Counted from the stretch's first letter, positions 17,771-26,486 are shown. The stretch is DNA of 64,000 nucleotides from Phytopseudomonas dryadis (GCF_004327355.1 NZ_QJUM01000005.1:124001-188000); one strand, 5' to 3'. Notes: generated from the sequence alone by a model not told the origin. Numbers and translations: made by a program.

Positions 17771-19783
17771 GTGTTGAGGTTGGCTGAAAAGCTTCGGGCG
17801 CGTCTGGTGCGGTTGCCGCGCCGCCAGAAGCGACTGATTCAGGTTGCAACGGATGTGCTGCTGGTGTGGGTCGCCTTGTGGCTGGCCTTTGTGGTCAGGT
17901 TGGGGGAACTGGATCATATCCACCCGCTCGAGGGGCATTTGTGGCTGTTTGCGCTGGCTCCGATCATTTCCATTCCACTGTTCATCCGCTTTGGCATGTA
18001 CCGGGCGGTGATGCGCTATTTCGGCAATGATGCGTTGATCGCCATCACCAAGGCCGTGACCCTGTCGGCATTGCTATTGGCGTTGGCGGTGTACTGGTAC
18101 CGTGACGCGCCGGCACTGATTCCACGGTCCATGGTGTTCAACTACTGGTGGCTGAGCATCATGCTGATCGGTGGCTTGCGCCTGGCCATGCGGCAATACT
18201 TCATGGGCGACTGGTTCTCGGCCGAGCAACCCTACAAGCTGCGTGGGCGCGATGCCCACCTGTCCCGTGTAGCCATCTACGGTGCTGGTTCGGCGGGCAA
18301 CCAGTTGGCTGCGGCCTTGCGTATGGGGCGGGCCATGCGGCCTGTGGCGTTTATCGACGATGACCCCAATATCGCCAACCGGGTGATTGCCGGTTTGCGC
18401 GTGTACTCGCCCAAGCACATCCAGCAGATGATCGATGAGACTGGAGCCGGCGAGATCCTTCTGGCGCTGCCGTCGGCGACCCGCACGCGTCGCCGTGAAG
18501 TGTTGGAAACGCTGGAACAGTACCCGCTGCACGTGCGCACCGTACCCGGCTTCATGGATCTGGCCAGCGGCCGGGTGAAGGTGGAGGACGTCCAGGAAGT
18601 CGATATCGCCGACCTGCTCGGACGCGATGCGGTGCCGCCGCAGCAGGCTCTGTTCGAACGCTGCATCCGTGGCCAGGTGGTGATGGTCACCGGCGCGGGC
18701 GGCTCGATCGGTTCGGAGCTGTGCCGGCAGATCGTCGCCACTGGCCCGAAGGTGTTGCTGCTGCTCGAGCACGGCGAGTTCAATCTCTACAGCATTCATA
18801 CCGAACTGGAGCAGCGCATACGCCGCGAATCCCTGGGCGTGCGCCTGGTGCCGATTCTCGGCTCGGTGCGTAATCAGGCGCGCCTGTTCGAGCTGATGCG
18901 CACCTGGGCGGTGAATACCGTTTATCACGCCGCCGCCTACAAGCATGTGCCGATGGTTGAGCACAATATCGCCGAGGGCGTGCTGAACAACGTGCTGGGC
19001 TCGCTGTATACCGCCCAGGCGGCGATACGTGCCGGGGTCGAACACTTCGTGCTGATCTCCACGGACAAGGCGGTGCGCCCCACCAACGTGATGGGCAGCA
19101 CCAAGCGCCTGGCGGAGATGGTGCTGCAGGCACTGAGCCGGGAAAGCGCGCCGGTGCTGTTCCAGGACGAGAAGCGTGTGCATCGGGTCAACAAGACCCG
19201 TTTCACCATGGTGCGTTTCGGTAATGTGCTGGGTTCTTCGGGCTCGGTGATCCCCCGCTTCTACGAGCAGATCCGCAAGGGCGGGCCGCTGACGGTGACC
19301 CACCCGAACATCACCCGCTACTTCATGACCATCCCGGAGGCCGCACAACTGGTGATCCAGGCGGGTGCCATGGGGCAGGGCGGCGATGTATTCGTGCTGG
19401 ACATGGGCCAGCCGGTGAAGATCGTCGAGCTGGCCGAGAAGATGATCCACCTCAGCGGCCTCGGCGTGTGCTCGGAGAAGAATCCCCATGGCGATATCGC
19501 CATCGAATTCACCGGCCTGCGCCCCGGCGAGAAGCTGTATGAGGAGTTGTTGATCGGTGACAACGTCAGCCCCACCGATCACCCGATGATCATGCGCGCC
19601 AGCGAGGAGCATTTGCCCTGGGAGACCTTCAAGGGCGTGCTGGCCGAACTGCTCGAGGCAGTCGAGCAGGATGACTACGACCGCGTTCGCCAGGTGTTGC
19701 GTGACACGGTCAGCGGTTATGCGCCAGAGGGCGAGATCGTGGACTGGATGCATCAGAAGCGCGCGCTGACGCAGCAGCCTTGA
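17771..19783 (+). CDS. wbpM: Membrane UDP-GlcNAc 4,6-dehydratase WbpM
   Basis: A 670-residue enzyme that produces UDP-2-acetamido-2,6-dideoxy-4-keto-hexose, precursor of QuiNAc, FucNAc and related sugars. Four N-terminal membrane helices (about residues 27-130) are followed by a first nucleotide-binding region with YGAGSAGNQLAAALR. The catalytic SDR domain begins TGAGGSIGSELCRQI. The active site has ISTDKAVRPTNVMGSTK, the Ser-Met-Lys variant in which Met replaces the usual Tyr, as described for WbpM. Other motifs are YHAAAYKHVPMVE and GLRPGEKLYEELL. Start is GTG 17771. wbpM closes Pseudomonas O-antigen loci, and it marks the right end here too. Confidence 0.96.
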   Translation: MLRLAEKLRARLVRLPRRQKRLIQVATDVLLVWVALWLAFVVRLGELDHIHPLEGHLWLFALAPIISIPLFIRFGMYRAVMRYFGNDALIAITKAVTLSALLLALAVYWYRDAPALIPRSMVFNYWWLSIMLIGGLRLAMRQYFMGDWFSAEQPYKLRGRDAHLSRVAIYGAGSAGNQLAAALRMGRAMRPVAFIDDDPNIANRVIAGLRVYSPKHIQQMIDETGAGEILLALPSATRTRRREVLETLEQYPLHVRTVPGFMDLASGRVKVEDVQEVDIADLLGRDAVPPQQALFERCIRGQVVMVTGAGGSIGSELCRQIVATGPKVLLLLEHGEFNLYSIHTELEQRIRRESLGVRLVPILGSVRNQARLFELMRTWAVNTVYHAAAYKHVPMVEHNIAEGVLNNVLGSLYTAQAAIRAGVEHFVLISTDKAVRPTNVMGSTKRLAEMVLQALSRESAPVLFQDEKRVHRVNKTRFTMVRFGNVLGSSGSVIPRFYEQIRKGGPLTVTHPNITRYFMTIPEAAQLVIQAGAMGQGGDVFVLDMGQPVKIVELAEKMIHLSGLGVCSEKNPHGDIAIEFTGLRPGEKLYEELLIGDNVSPTDHPMIMRASEEHLPWETFKGVLAELLEAVEQDDYDRVRQVLRDTVSGYAPEGEIVDWMHQKRALTQQP

Positions 19784-20202
19784 GGTCATGTGCGTTGCGG
19801 GTGTGGTGGGCCTCAGCAGAAGCCCCTCACCCCTAGCCCCTCTCCCGGAGGGCGAGGGGGACTGGTTGGCGGTGGCCGCTGTATTGTGGCTGGCCGGTGC
19901 CTGGCAGGCCGCTGAAGACGATGAGCATTCTGTATCCTTCGGTTAAACCTCGACGCAATGGCTCTTATCGTATCGCCCGGAGGGCCAGGTTGGTGACCCG
20001 CTGCACTTGCGTGGGAGCCGCGCCCCCGCGGCGAATAGCGGCGGATTTTGCTGGATGGCGGCAATCGCTTCGCCCCGAGGGCGGGGCTCCTACCCGAACG
20101 ATGATTGCCGTGATTCTGTAGCCACGGACCCGTAGCGATTGGTGTGACACCTCATTCGGCGCGGCCATGGCCGTTGGCAAATCGAGGACGCTACTCTCGG
20201 AC
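19784..20202. other. Repeat-bearing gap between wbpM and catR
   Basis: No gene is supported. A C-rich/G-rich element at 19822-19860 (CCCCTCACCCCTAGCCCC and a complementary GCGAGGGGG side) could fold and end wbpM transcription. It resembles a repeat common in Pseudomonas intergenic DNA. A paired REP-like element follows at 20011-20093. wbpM and catR are convergent, so only termination signals are expected. Confidence 0.6.
20011..20093. repeat. Paired REP-like element
   Basis: Two inverted arms, GTGGGAGCCGCGCC... on the left and ...GGGCGGGGCTCCTAC on the right, flank a spacer with GGATTTTGCTGGATGGCGGC. This is the same layout as the elements at 26487, 34153, 42613 and 51997. Confidence 0.8.
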
Positions 20203-21081
20203 TTATCCTTCGCTGTCGATTTCCCGTACCAAGCCCAGGCAGCGCCTGAGCAGGGGCGAGTCGTCGCCCTGGCGGTAGCTGATCACGATCGGCGAGGTGG
20301 CGCGGGCGTCGAGCAGCGGGGTGTAGCCGATGTCGTCGCGGTGCAGGCGTTGCACCGAGGCCGGTACCAGGGTGATGCCGATGCCGGCGGCGACCAGGCC
20401 GATGGCGGTCTGCATTTCGTTGGTCATCTGCGCCACGCGGATCTTCAGGCCGTGACTGGCGAACAGGCCCAGGACGTGGTCGGCGTAGCTTGGCCGCGGC
20501 GTGCCGGGGTAGAGCACGAAGGGTTCGCGGGCCAGATCCTCCAGCGACGCCGGTTCGGCCAGCAGCCGGTGGCCGGCGGGCAGGGCGGCCACCAGCGGAT
20601 CTTCGCGGATCACTTCCTGGACGATGGCCGGGTCGTCGATATGGATGCGGCCGAAGCCGATATCGATACGTCCGCGTTTGAGCGCCTCGACCTGCTGCAG
20701 GGTGATCAGCTCCGACAGTCCCAGTTCGATGGCGCCCTCGCTGCGTAGCTGGCGGATCAGTTCCGGCAGGGCGCCATACAGGGTGGACGGCGCAAAGCCG
20801 ATGCCCAGCCAGCGCCGCTGCCCCTCGGCGATGCGGCGGGTGTCTTCGCAGACGCGGCCGAGCTGCTCCAGCATCTGTACCGCGTGTTCATGGAAGAAAC
20901 GCCCCGCCTCGGTCAGGCGTAAGGGCCGCCCGCGTTCGATCAGCGCCACGCCCAGTTCATCTTCCAGTTGCTGGATCTGCCGGCTCAGGGGTGGTTGGGC
21001 GATATGCAGGCGTTCGGCGGCACGGGTGAAATTCAGGGTTTCCGCAAGGGCGCGGAAATAGCGCAGATGGCGCAGCTCCAT
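20203..21081 (-). CDS. catR: LysR-family activator of catechol genes
   Basis: A 292-residue LysR-type regulator that activates catBCA in response to cis,cis-muconate. The N-terminal winged helix begins MELRHLRYFRALAETLNFTRAAERLHIAQPPLSRQ. The effector domain (about 90-290) includes GIGFAPSTLYGALPELI, MTNEMQTAIGLVAAGIGITLVPASVQ and an SYRQGDDSP tail like CatR and BenM. It is transcribed away from catB. A 15-base ATAC-N7-GTAT palindrome lies one base upstream of its start codon, so binding there should repress catR while helping to activate catB. Confidence 0.94.
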   Translation of the reverse strand: MELRHLRYFRALAETLNFTRAAERLHIAQPPLSRQIQQLEDELGVALIERGRPLRLTEAGRFFHEHAVQMLEQLGRVCEDTRRIAEGQRRWLGIGFAPSTLYGALPELIRQLRSEGAIELGLSELITLQQVEALKRGRIDIGFGRIHIDDPAIVQEVIREDPLVAALPAGHRLLAEPASLEDLAREPFVLYPGTPRPSYADHVLGLFASHGLKIRVAQMTNEMQTAIGLVAAGIGITLVPASVQRLHRDDIGYTPLLDARATSPIVISYRQGDDSPLLRRCLGLVREIDSEG

Positions 21082-21082
21082 G

Positions 21083-21097
21083 ATACCTCCAGGGTAT
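21083..21097. promoter_or_regulatory. Predicted CatR binding site
   Basis: ATACCTCCAGGGTAT contains the ATAC-N7-GTAT interrupted palindrome known from CatR/ClcR recognition sites. It sits between the divergent catR and catB genes, abutting the catR start codon and 214 bases before the catB ATG. A weak catB promoter may follow: TTGGAC at 21118-21123 and TCAATC at 21141-21146 with 17-base spacing, suited to activator-dependent expression. Confidence 0.7.
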
Positions 21098-21310
21098 ACA
21101 GCGAGACCGATTCAATATTGGACTGCTGTATTTGCTGCGGTCAATCTGTGCGCAGACAAAAATAAAACCTGAAGGATATGCCCGTGAAGCCCTGCATCCT
21201 TTCTTCATGCCCCGCTTTCCCGCGTCTGGCCGGCCTTGCGAACGAGGCGCCCAGCCGTGCCGGTTCGTCGCTGGCTGTCCAGCCGCTCTGACCTGCGCAC
21301 GGATATGCCC

Positions 21311-22432
21311 ATGACCTCTCCTCTGATTGAAAGCCTCGAAGCCCTGATCGTCGACCTGCCGACCATCCGCCCGCACAAGCTGGCGATGCATACCATGCAG
21401 AACCAGACCCTGGTGATCGTGCGTCTGCGCTGCAGCGACGGCATCGAGGGTGTCGGTGAGGCCACCACCATCGGCGGCCTGTCCTATGCCGGGGAAAGCC
21501 CGGAAAGTATCAAGACCAACCTCGACAACTACTTCGCGCCGCTGCTGGTCGGCCAGCCCGCCGGCAATATCAACGCCGCCATGCTGCGTATCGACCGCGT
21601 GGTGCGGGGCAATACCTTCGCCAAGTCGGCGGTGGAAACCGCCTTGCTCGATGCCCAGGGCAAGCGCCTCGGCCTGCCCGTCGCCGAACTGCTCGGCGGC
21701 CGTGTGCGCGATGGCCTGGAGGTTGCCTGGACGCTGGCCAGCGGCGATACCGGCAAGGACATCGACGAAGCCGAGCGCATGCTCGACCTGCGCCGCCACC
21801 GCATCTTCAAACTGAAGATCGGCGCCCAGGAGCCGGCCCGCGACATCGCCCACGTGGCGGCGATCAAAAAGGCCCTGGGCGACCGCGCCAGCGTGCGGGT
21901 CGACGTCAACCAGGCCTGGAGCGAGGCGGTGGCCCTGCGCGGCTGCCAGTTGCTGGGCGACGCCGGTGTCGACCTGATCGAGCAGCCCACGCCACGTCAT
22001 GATCGCCAGGCCCAGGCCCGCGTCAGTGCGCGCAGCCCGGTGCCGGTGATGGCCGATGAAGCCATCGAGAGCGTGGAAGACAGTTTCGCCCTGGCGCGGG
22101 CCGGCTCGGCGCCGGTGTTCGCCCTGAAGATCGCCAAGAACGGCGGTCCGCGCGCGGTATTGCGCAGCGCCTATATCGCCGAGGCGGCGGGGATCGGCCT
22201 GTACGGCGGCACCATGCTCGAGGGCAGCGTCGGCACCCTGGCTGCGGCCCATGCCTTCGCCACCCTGGCCAGGCTGGAATGGCACACCGAGCTGTTCGGG
22301 CCGCTGCTGCTGACCGAGGACATCCTCGTCGAGGTGCCGCTGTACCGCGATTTCCAGCTGATGATTCCGACCGACCCGGGCCTGGGCGTGGTGCTCGACG
22401 AAGAGCGCCTGCAGCACTTCCGCCGTCGCTAA
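21311..22432 (+). CDS. catB: Muconate cycloisomerase
   Basis: Converts cis,cis-muconate to (+)-muconolactone. The 373-residue enolase-superfamily enzyme starts MTSPLIESLEALIVDLPTIR, the usual CatB N-terminus, which is why ATG 21311 was chosen over upstream codons. The catalytic lysines are in HRIFKLKIGAQ. Metal ligands are in RVDVNQAW (Asp), DLIEQPT (Glu) and VMADEAIES (Asp). FALKIAKNGGP and GTMLEGSVGT complete the barrel. It heads catBCA and is 230 bases from the divergent catR. Confidence 0.96.
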   Translation: MTSPLIESLEALIVDLPTIRPHKLAMHTMQNQTLVIVRLRCSDGIEGVGEATTIGGLSYAGESPESIKTNLDNYFAPLLVGQPAGNINAAMLRIDRVVRGNTFAKSAVETALLDAQGKRLGLPVAELLGGRVRDGLEVAWTLASGDTGKDIDEAERMLDLRRHRIFKLKIGAQEPARDIAHVAAIKKALGDRASVRVDVNQAWSEAVALRGCQLLGDAGVDLIEQPTPRHDRQAQARVSARSPVPVMADEAIESVEDSFALARAGSAPVFALKIAKNGGPRAVLRSAYIAEAAGIGLYGGTMLEGSVGTLAAAHAFATLARLEWHTELFGPLLLTEDILVEVPLYRDFQLMIPTDPGLGVVLDEERLQHFRRR

Positions 22433-22456
22433 CCCTGAATCAGAGAGGACGTTGCC

Positions 22457-22747
22457 ATGTTGTTCCATGTGCGCATGACCGTAAAGCTGCCGACCGACAT
22501 GCCCGCCGAGCAGGCCACCCGCCTCAAGGCCGACGAGAAGGCGCTGGCCCAGCGCCTGCAGCGCGACGGCACCTGGCGCCACCTGTGGCGCATCGCCGGG
22601 CTGTACGCCAATGTCAGTATCTTCGATGTGCCCGACGCCCAGGCCCTGCATGACACCCTGATGCAGTTGCCGCTGTATCCCTACATGGAGATCGAGGTCA
22701 TGGCGCTGTGCCGTCATCCGTCCTCGATCCATGAGGACGATCGCTGA
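22457..22747 (+). CDS. catC: Muconolactone isomerase
   Basis: A 96-residue subunit of the decameric isomerase that turns muconolactone into beta-ketoadipate enol-lactone, the substrate of PcaD downstream. MLFHVRMTVKLPTDMP at the N-terminus and GTWRHLWRIAGLYANVSIFDV in the middle match the family, and the length is standard. It lies 24 bases after catB in the catBCA operon. Confidence 0.96.
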   Translation: MLFHVRMTVKLPTDMPAEQATRLKADEKALAQRLQRDGTWRHLWRIAGLYANVSIFDVPDAQALHDTLMQLPLYPYMEIEVMALCRHPSSIHEDDR

Positions 22748-22795
22748 TCAGCCCGCATCATTCGCTCAAGACAAAAACAAGATGAGGAAACAGCC

Positions 22796-23725
22796 ATGAC
22801 CGTACGTATCGCGCAGACCGTGGAAGTACAGAAGTTCTTCGAAGAGGCCAGTGGTTTCAACAACGACCGGGGCAGCAGCCGGATGAAGACGGTGATTCAC
22901 CGTGTGCTCAACGACACGGCGAAGATCATCGAAGAGCTGCAGATCACCCCGGAAGAGTTCTGGAAAGCGGTGAACTACCTCAACCAACTCGGCAGCCGCC
23001 AGGAAGCCGGTCTGGTGGTTGCCGGGCTGGGGATCGAGCACTACCTCGACATGCTGATGGACGCCGAAGACGAGCAGGCTGGTCTCACCGGTGGCACCCC
23101 GCGCACCATCGAAGGCCCGCTATACGTCGCTGGCGCGCCGCTGAGCAAGGTCGAGGCGCGCCTGGACGATGGCCAGGATGCGGGTATCCCGCTGTTCATG
23201 CAGGGCCGCGTGTTCGACACCGACGGCAAGCCGCTGGCCGGTGCCATCGTCGACGTGTGGCACGCCAACACCGGCGGCACCTACTCCTATTTCGACCCGG
23301 CGCAGTCGCAGTTCAACCTGCGCCGGCGCATCGAGACCGATGCCGAAGGCCGCTATCGTTTCCGCAGCATCGTGCCGTCCGGCTACGGCTGCCCACCGGA
23401 TGGCCCGACCCAGCAACTGCTCGATCAGCTCGGTCGCCATGGCCAGCGGCCGGCGCATATCCACTTCTTCATCTCCGCGCCGGGTCATCGCCACCTGACC
23501 ACCCAGATCAACCTGGATGGCGACCAGTACCTGCACGACGATTTCGCCTACGCCACCCGCGATGAGCTGATCGCGCGCATCGACTTCTACGACGACGCCG
23601 AGCGGGCCAAGGCCCATGGCGTGGCAGGGCGTTTCGCCGAGATCGAGTTCGATTTCACCCTGCAGTCCACCGCCGAGCCCAAGGCGCAGCAGCGGCATCA
23701 GCGGGTACGCGCCCTGGAAGCCTGA
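22796..23725 (+). CDS. catA: Catechol 1,2-dioxygenase
   Basis: An intradiol dioxygenase of 309 residues that opens catechol to cis,cis-muconate using non-haem Fe(III). The helical N-terminal dimerisation domain spans about 1-100. The iron ligands are visible as Tyr in GGTYSYFDP, Tyr in VPSGYGCP and the two His of RPAHIHFF. The substrate-loop region ANTGG is present. A GAGGAAAC site precedes the ATG. It is the last gene of catBCA; a stable hairpin follows 28 bases later. Confidence 0.96.
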   Translation: MTVRIAQTVEVQKFFEEASGFNNDRGSSRMKTVIHRVLNDTAKIIEELQITPEEFWKAVNYLNQLGSRQEAGLVVAGLGIEHYLDMLMDAEDEQAGLTGGTPRTIEGPLYVAGAPLSKVEARLDDGQDAGIPLFMQGRVFDTDGKPLAGAIVDVWHANTGGTYSYFDPAQSQFNLRRRIETDAEGRYRFRSIVPSGYGCPPDGPTQQLLDQLGRHGQRPAHIHFFISAPGHRHLTTQINLDGDQYLHDDFAYATRDELIARIDFYDDAERAKAHGVAGRFAEIEFDFTLQSTAEPKAQQRHQRVRALEA

Positions 23726-23752
23726 CCCTGCTGCCGTGCAGCGCAACTGATT

Positions 23753-23784
23753 GATCCCGTTCGGCCCTGGCGCCGAGCGGGATC
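23753..23784 (+). terminator. Hairpin after catA, probable operon end
   Basis: A 13-base-pair stem with one G-U pair (GATCCCGTTCGGC against GCCGAGCGGGATC) and a six-base loop. There is no U-tract, so it may be a 3' stabiliser or only an inefficient intrinsic terminator. Confidence 0.45.
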
Positions 23785-23857
23785 GACGCGCTGGACATGC
23801 CGGCCGACCCATGGACGTGCCCAGCGCAACGGAATCAGCAAGAACGGAGATTTTTAC

Positions 23858-26272
23858 ATGTCAGACCATCGAGCCTCAGTGGCTTCGCGCGCGACTCGAG
23901 TGTGCGCCGCCGTCCTGGGGGCCATCACAGCCGTCATCGGCCTGTATCTGGCCTACGGCGGCGTCCAACTGCTGCAACTGGGCGGTTCCTGGTATTACCT
24001 GCCCGTGGGGATTTTGATCGCCGTCTCGGGCGTGCTGCTGGCTCTGGGCCATGTACGCGGCGCCTGGCTATATGGCCTGAGTTTCGTCATCACCGTCATC
24101 TGGGCACTGTTCGAGGCGGGCCTGGCGTTCTGGCCGCTTGCGGCGCGGCTGGGCCTGCTGGCGTTCATTGGCTTGTTCGTGGCCTTGCTCACGCCCGGCT
24201 TGCGCGGCGCGGCCTCGTACCGCCATGTCAGGCAGGCTTCGCGCGGCGTGGCTGGCGTGCTGGCGCTGGGCCTGTTGGGCGCGCTGCTGGCGGCTTTCCA
24301 GCCCATCTGGACGGTCAAGCCCGGTGCCGCGCCCGAGTTGGCCCAGGGCTACCAGCCCGGCGACGACGGTGCCGACTGGACCAACTACGGCCGCACGCCC
24401 GATGGCACGCAGTTTGCGCCCCTGGACCAGATCACGCCTGACAACGTGTCCAAGCTGCAAGTGGCCTGGACCTTTCGCACGGGGGATTTTGCCTACGGCG
24501 GTGCGGAAAACCAGAACACGCCGCTGCAGATCGGCAATGTCGTGTATGCATGCACGCCGACCAATCAGGTGTTCGCGCTCGATGCCGATTCCGGCAAACA
24601 GATCTGGACCTTCGATCCCAAGGCCAACGCGGGCTACAGCCCGAGCTGGCAGCGCTGCCGTTCGCTGGCGTACTACGAAGTCCCCCAATCCAAGGCCACG
24701 CAGAGCACGGCCGCCAGCGACTCGCCGGCGACTGCGGCCTGCCAGCGGCGCATCTACCTGACCACCGCCCATTTGCGGCTGATTGCACTGGATGCGGCCA
24801 ATGGTCAGCCTTGCGAAGGCTTTGGCGACGGCGGATTCGTGTCCCTGGCCGAGGACATGGGCGAGATCATTCCGGGTTTCTACAATCCCACGGCCGGGCC
24901 GGTACTGGCTGGCGACCGCCTGATCGTGGGGGGCTGGGTCATGGACAACCAGTCGGTGGACGAGCCTTCGGGCGCCGTGCGCGCGTTCGACGCGGTCACG
25001 GGGCAACTGGCCTGGGCATGGGACGTGGGACGCCCTGGCGTGACCACCGCGCCCGGCCCGGGGGAGCATTACACGCGGGGCACGCCCAACACCTGGGCCG
25101 TGCCGACTTACGATGCGGAGCTGGGGCTGGTCTACCTGCCGACCGGCAATGGCACGCCCGACATGTACGGCGGACATCGAACGCCCGAGACCGACCGTGT
25201 CAGCTCGTCCATCGTGGCGCTGGATGCCAGGACCGGTGCCGAACGCTGGGTGTTCCAGACGACCCGCCACGACGTGTGGGACTACGACCTGCCGTCCAAA
25301 CCCGTCCTCTACGACGTGCCGGGCGGCAATGGCGAACGCATACCGGCGCTCATCCAGACCACCAAGCGGGGCGAGATCTTCCTGCTTGACCGGCGCAGCG
25401 GCAAGCCCATCGCCGAGGTGGTTGAAAAGGACGTGCCCACGGATGGCGTGCCCGGCGAAAGGCTCTCGCCCACGCAGCCCTATTCGGTGGGCATGCCGCA
25501 GATCCGTCAGGGCCGGCTGACCGAAGCGGGCATGTGGGGCATCACGCCGATGGATCAGCTGGCGTGCCGCATCGCTTTCAGGCAGCTCGAATACAAGGGC
25601 GACTTCACGCCGCCCAGCACCCGCTGGTACCTCCCGCATCCGTCACCTTTTGGCACCATGAACTGGGGCGGCATTTCGATCGACAAGGCGCATGACTATC
25701 TGATCGTCAACGACATGCGCATCATGATGAAGGCGCGGCTGATTCCGCGTGATGAGGTCAGCAAGGCCACGGCGCAGAGTGGCAAGGCGGGACCGGGCGT
25801 GGGCGGCATCGTGCCCATGGAAGGCACGCCCTATGGCCTGAGCCGCGCCATGGTGACGTCGCCGCTGGGCGTGCCCTGTACTGATCCGCCGTTCGGCATG
25901 ATGACGGCCATTGACCTGAAGACCCGCCAGATCGCCTGGCAGCGTTCGATGGGCACGGCCGAACAACTGGGGCCGCTGGGCATCAAGACCGGCTTGCCGA
26001 TTCCCATTGGCATGCCGACGCTGGGCGGCCCGGTCGCAACGGCATCCGGCCTGATCTTCTTCACCGGCACGGCGGACTACTATCTGCGTGCGATCGACGT
26101 CAAGACCGGCCAGGAAGTCTGGAAGTCGCCGCTGCCCGTGGGGGCGCAATCGACCCCGCTGGTGTTCAAGTCGCCGGAAAGCGGCAAGCAGTATGTGGTC
26201 GTGACGGCCGGTGGCGGCCGCACGGCGCCCGATCGCGGCGACTACATCATCGCCTACGCCCTGCCGGACTGA
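23858..26272 (+). CDS. Membrane-bound PQQ-dependent dehydrogenase, glucose/quinate/shikimate family
   Basis: An 804-residue quinoprotein that should oxidise a polyol or sugar in the periplasm and pass electrons to ubiquinone. Five membrane helices fill residues 15-150, and an eight-bladed propeller follows. Conserved pieces include DWTNYGRTPDGTQFAPL, HDVWDYDLPSKP (catalytic Asp) and TTKRGEIFLLDRRSG (Lys503, matching the PQQ-contacting lysine of E. coli Gcd). The C-terminal propeller ends GDYIIAYALPD. Where glucose dehydrogenases have CTAHQ or CTPHN, this protein has CTPTN (residues 232-236), so the histidine tied to glucose binding is missing. With its catabolic neighbours, quinate/shikimate is a likelier substrate. 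Codon choice (many ACG, GGG) differs from adjacent genes. Confidence 0.88.
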   Translation: MSDHRASVASRATRVCAAVLGAITAVIGLYLAYGGVQLLQLGGSWYYLPVGILIAVSGVLLALGHVRGAWLYGLSFVITVIWALFEAGLAFWPLAARLGLLAFIGLFVALLTPGLRGAASYRHVRQASRGVAGVLALGLLGALLAAFQPIWTVKPGAAPELAQGYQPGDDGADWTNYGRTPDGTQFAPLDQITPDNVSKLQVAWTFRTGDFAYGGAENQNTPLQIGNVVYACTPTNQVFALDADSGKQIWTFDPKANAGYSPSWQRCRSLAYYEVPQSKATQSTAASDSPATAACQRRIYLTTAHLRLIALDAANGQPCEGFGDGGFVSLAEDMGEIIPGFYNPTAGPVLAGDRLIVGGWVMDNQSVDEPSGAVRAFDAVTGQLAWAWDVGRPGVTTAPGPGEHYTRGTPNTWAVPTYDAELGLVYLPTGNGTPDMYGGHRTPETDRVSSSIVALDARTGAERWVFQTTRHDVWDYDLPSKPVLYDVPGGNGERIPALIQTTKRGEIFLLDRRSGKPIAEVVEKDVPTDGVPGERLSPTQPYSVGMPQIRQGRLTEAGMWGITPMDQLACRIAFRQLEYKGDFTPPSTRWYLPHPSPFGTMNWGGISIDKAHDYLIVNDMRIMMKARLIPRDEVSKATAQSGKAGPGVGGIVPMEGTPYGLSRAMVTSPLGVPCTDPPFGMMTAIDLKTRQIAWQRSMGTAEQLGPLGIKTGLPIPIGMPTLGGPVATASGLIFFTGTADYYLRAIDVKTGQEVWKSPLPVGAQSTPLVFKSPESGKQYVVVTAGGGRTAPDRGDYIIAYALPD

Positions 26273-26281
26273 GGTCCATGC

Positions 26282-26304
26282 CCCGGGCCTCGGTGAGGCC
26301 CGGG
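26282..26304 (+). terminator. Strong hairpin after the PQQ dehydrogenase
   Basis: A perfect 10-base-pair stem (CCCGGGCCTC / GAGGCCCGGG) with a three-base loop, nine bases after the stop codon. It lacks a U-tract. Confidence 0.55.
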
Positions 26305-26486
26305 CTGGACTATGAAGGCAGGGATCCTGTGCTGCCGAGCGGGGCGCTTCCGGGGCTCGGCGTGCGCTTGCGCAACGTCGAGGCGCGCTCCGGCTGCCGC
26401 AGCGGTATCGACGAGAAGCGCCTGAACCGTTGCTGTGACGAAACAGAACCGCCCGAGCCTGCGAAACGGTGGTTTGCGCTGGTTCT

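Noticed and set aside
18074..19789. 571-codon open frame antisense to wbpM
   Set aside because: Lies wholly opposite a well-recognised gene, is rich in His, Gln, Arg and Ala as expected from the complement of GC-rich codons, and shows no family motif or ribosome site.
20957..22732. 591-codon minus-strand frame opposite catB and catC
   Set aside because: Antisense shadow of the cat genes; it also runs through the CatR operator and the start of catR.
23858..26272. Glucose dehydrogenase gcd
   Set aside because: Family membership is clear but the CTPTN segment lacks the glucose-site His and the context is aromatic-acid catabolism, so the gene symbol was not assigned.
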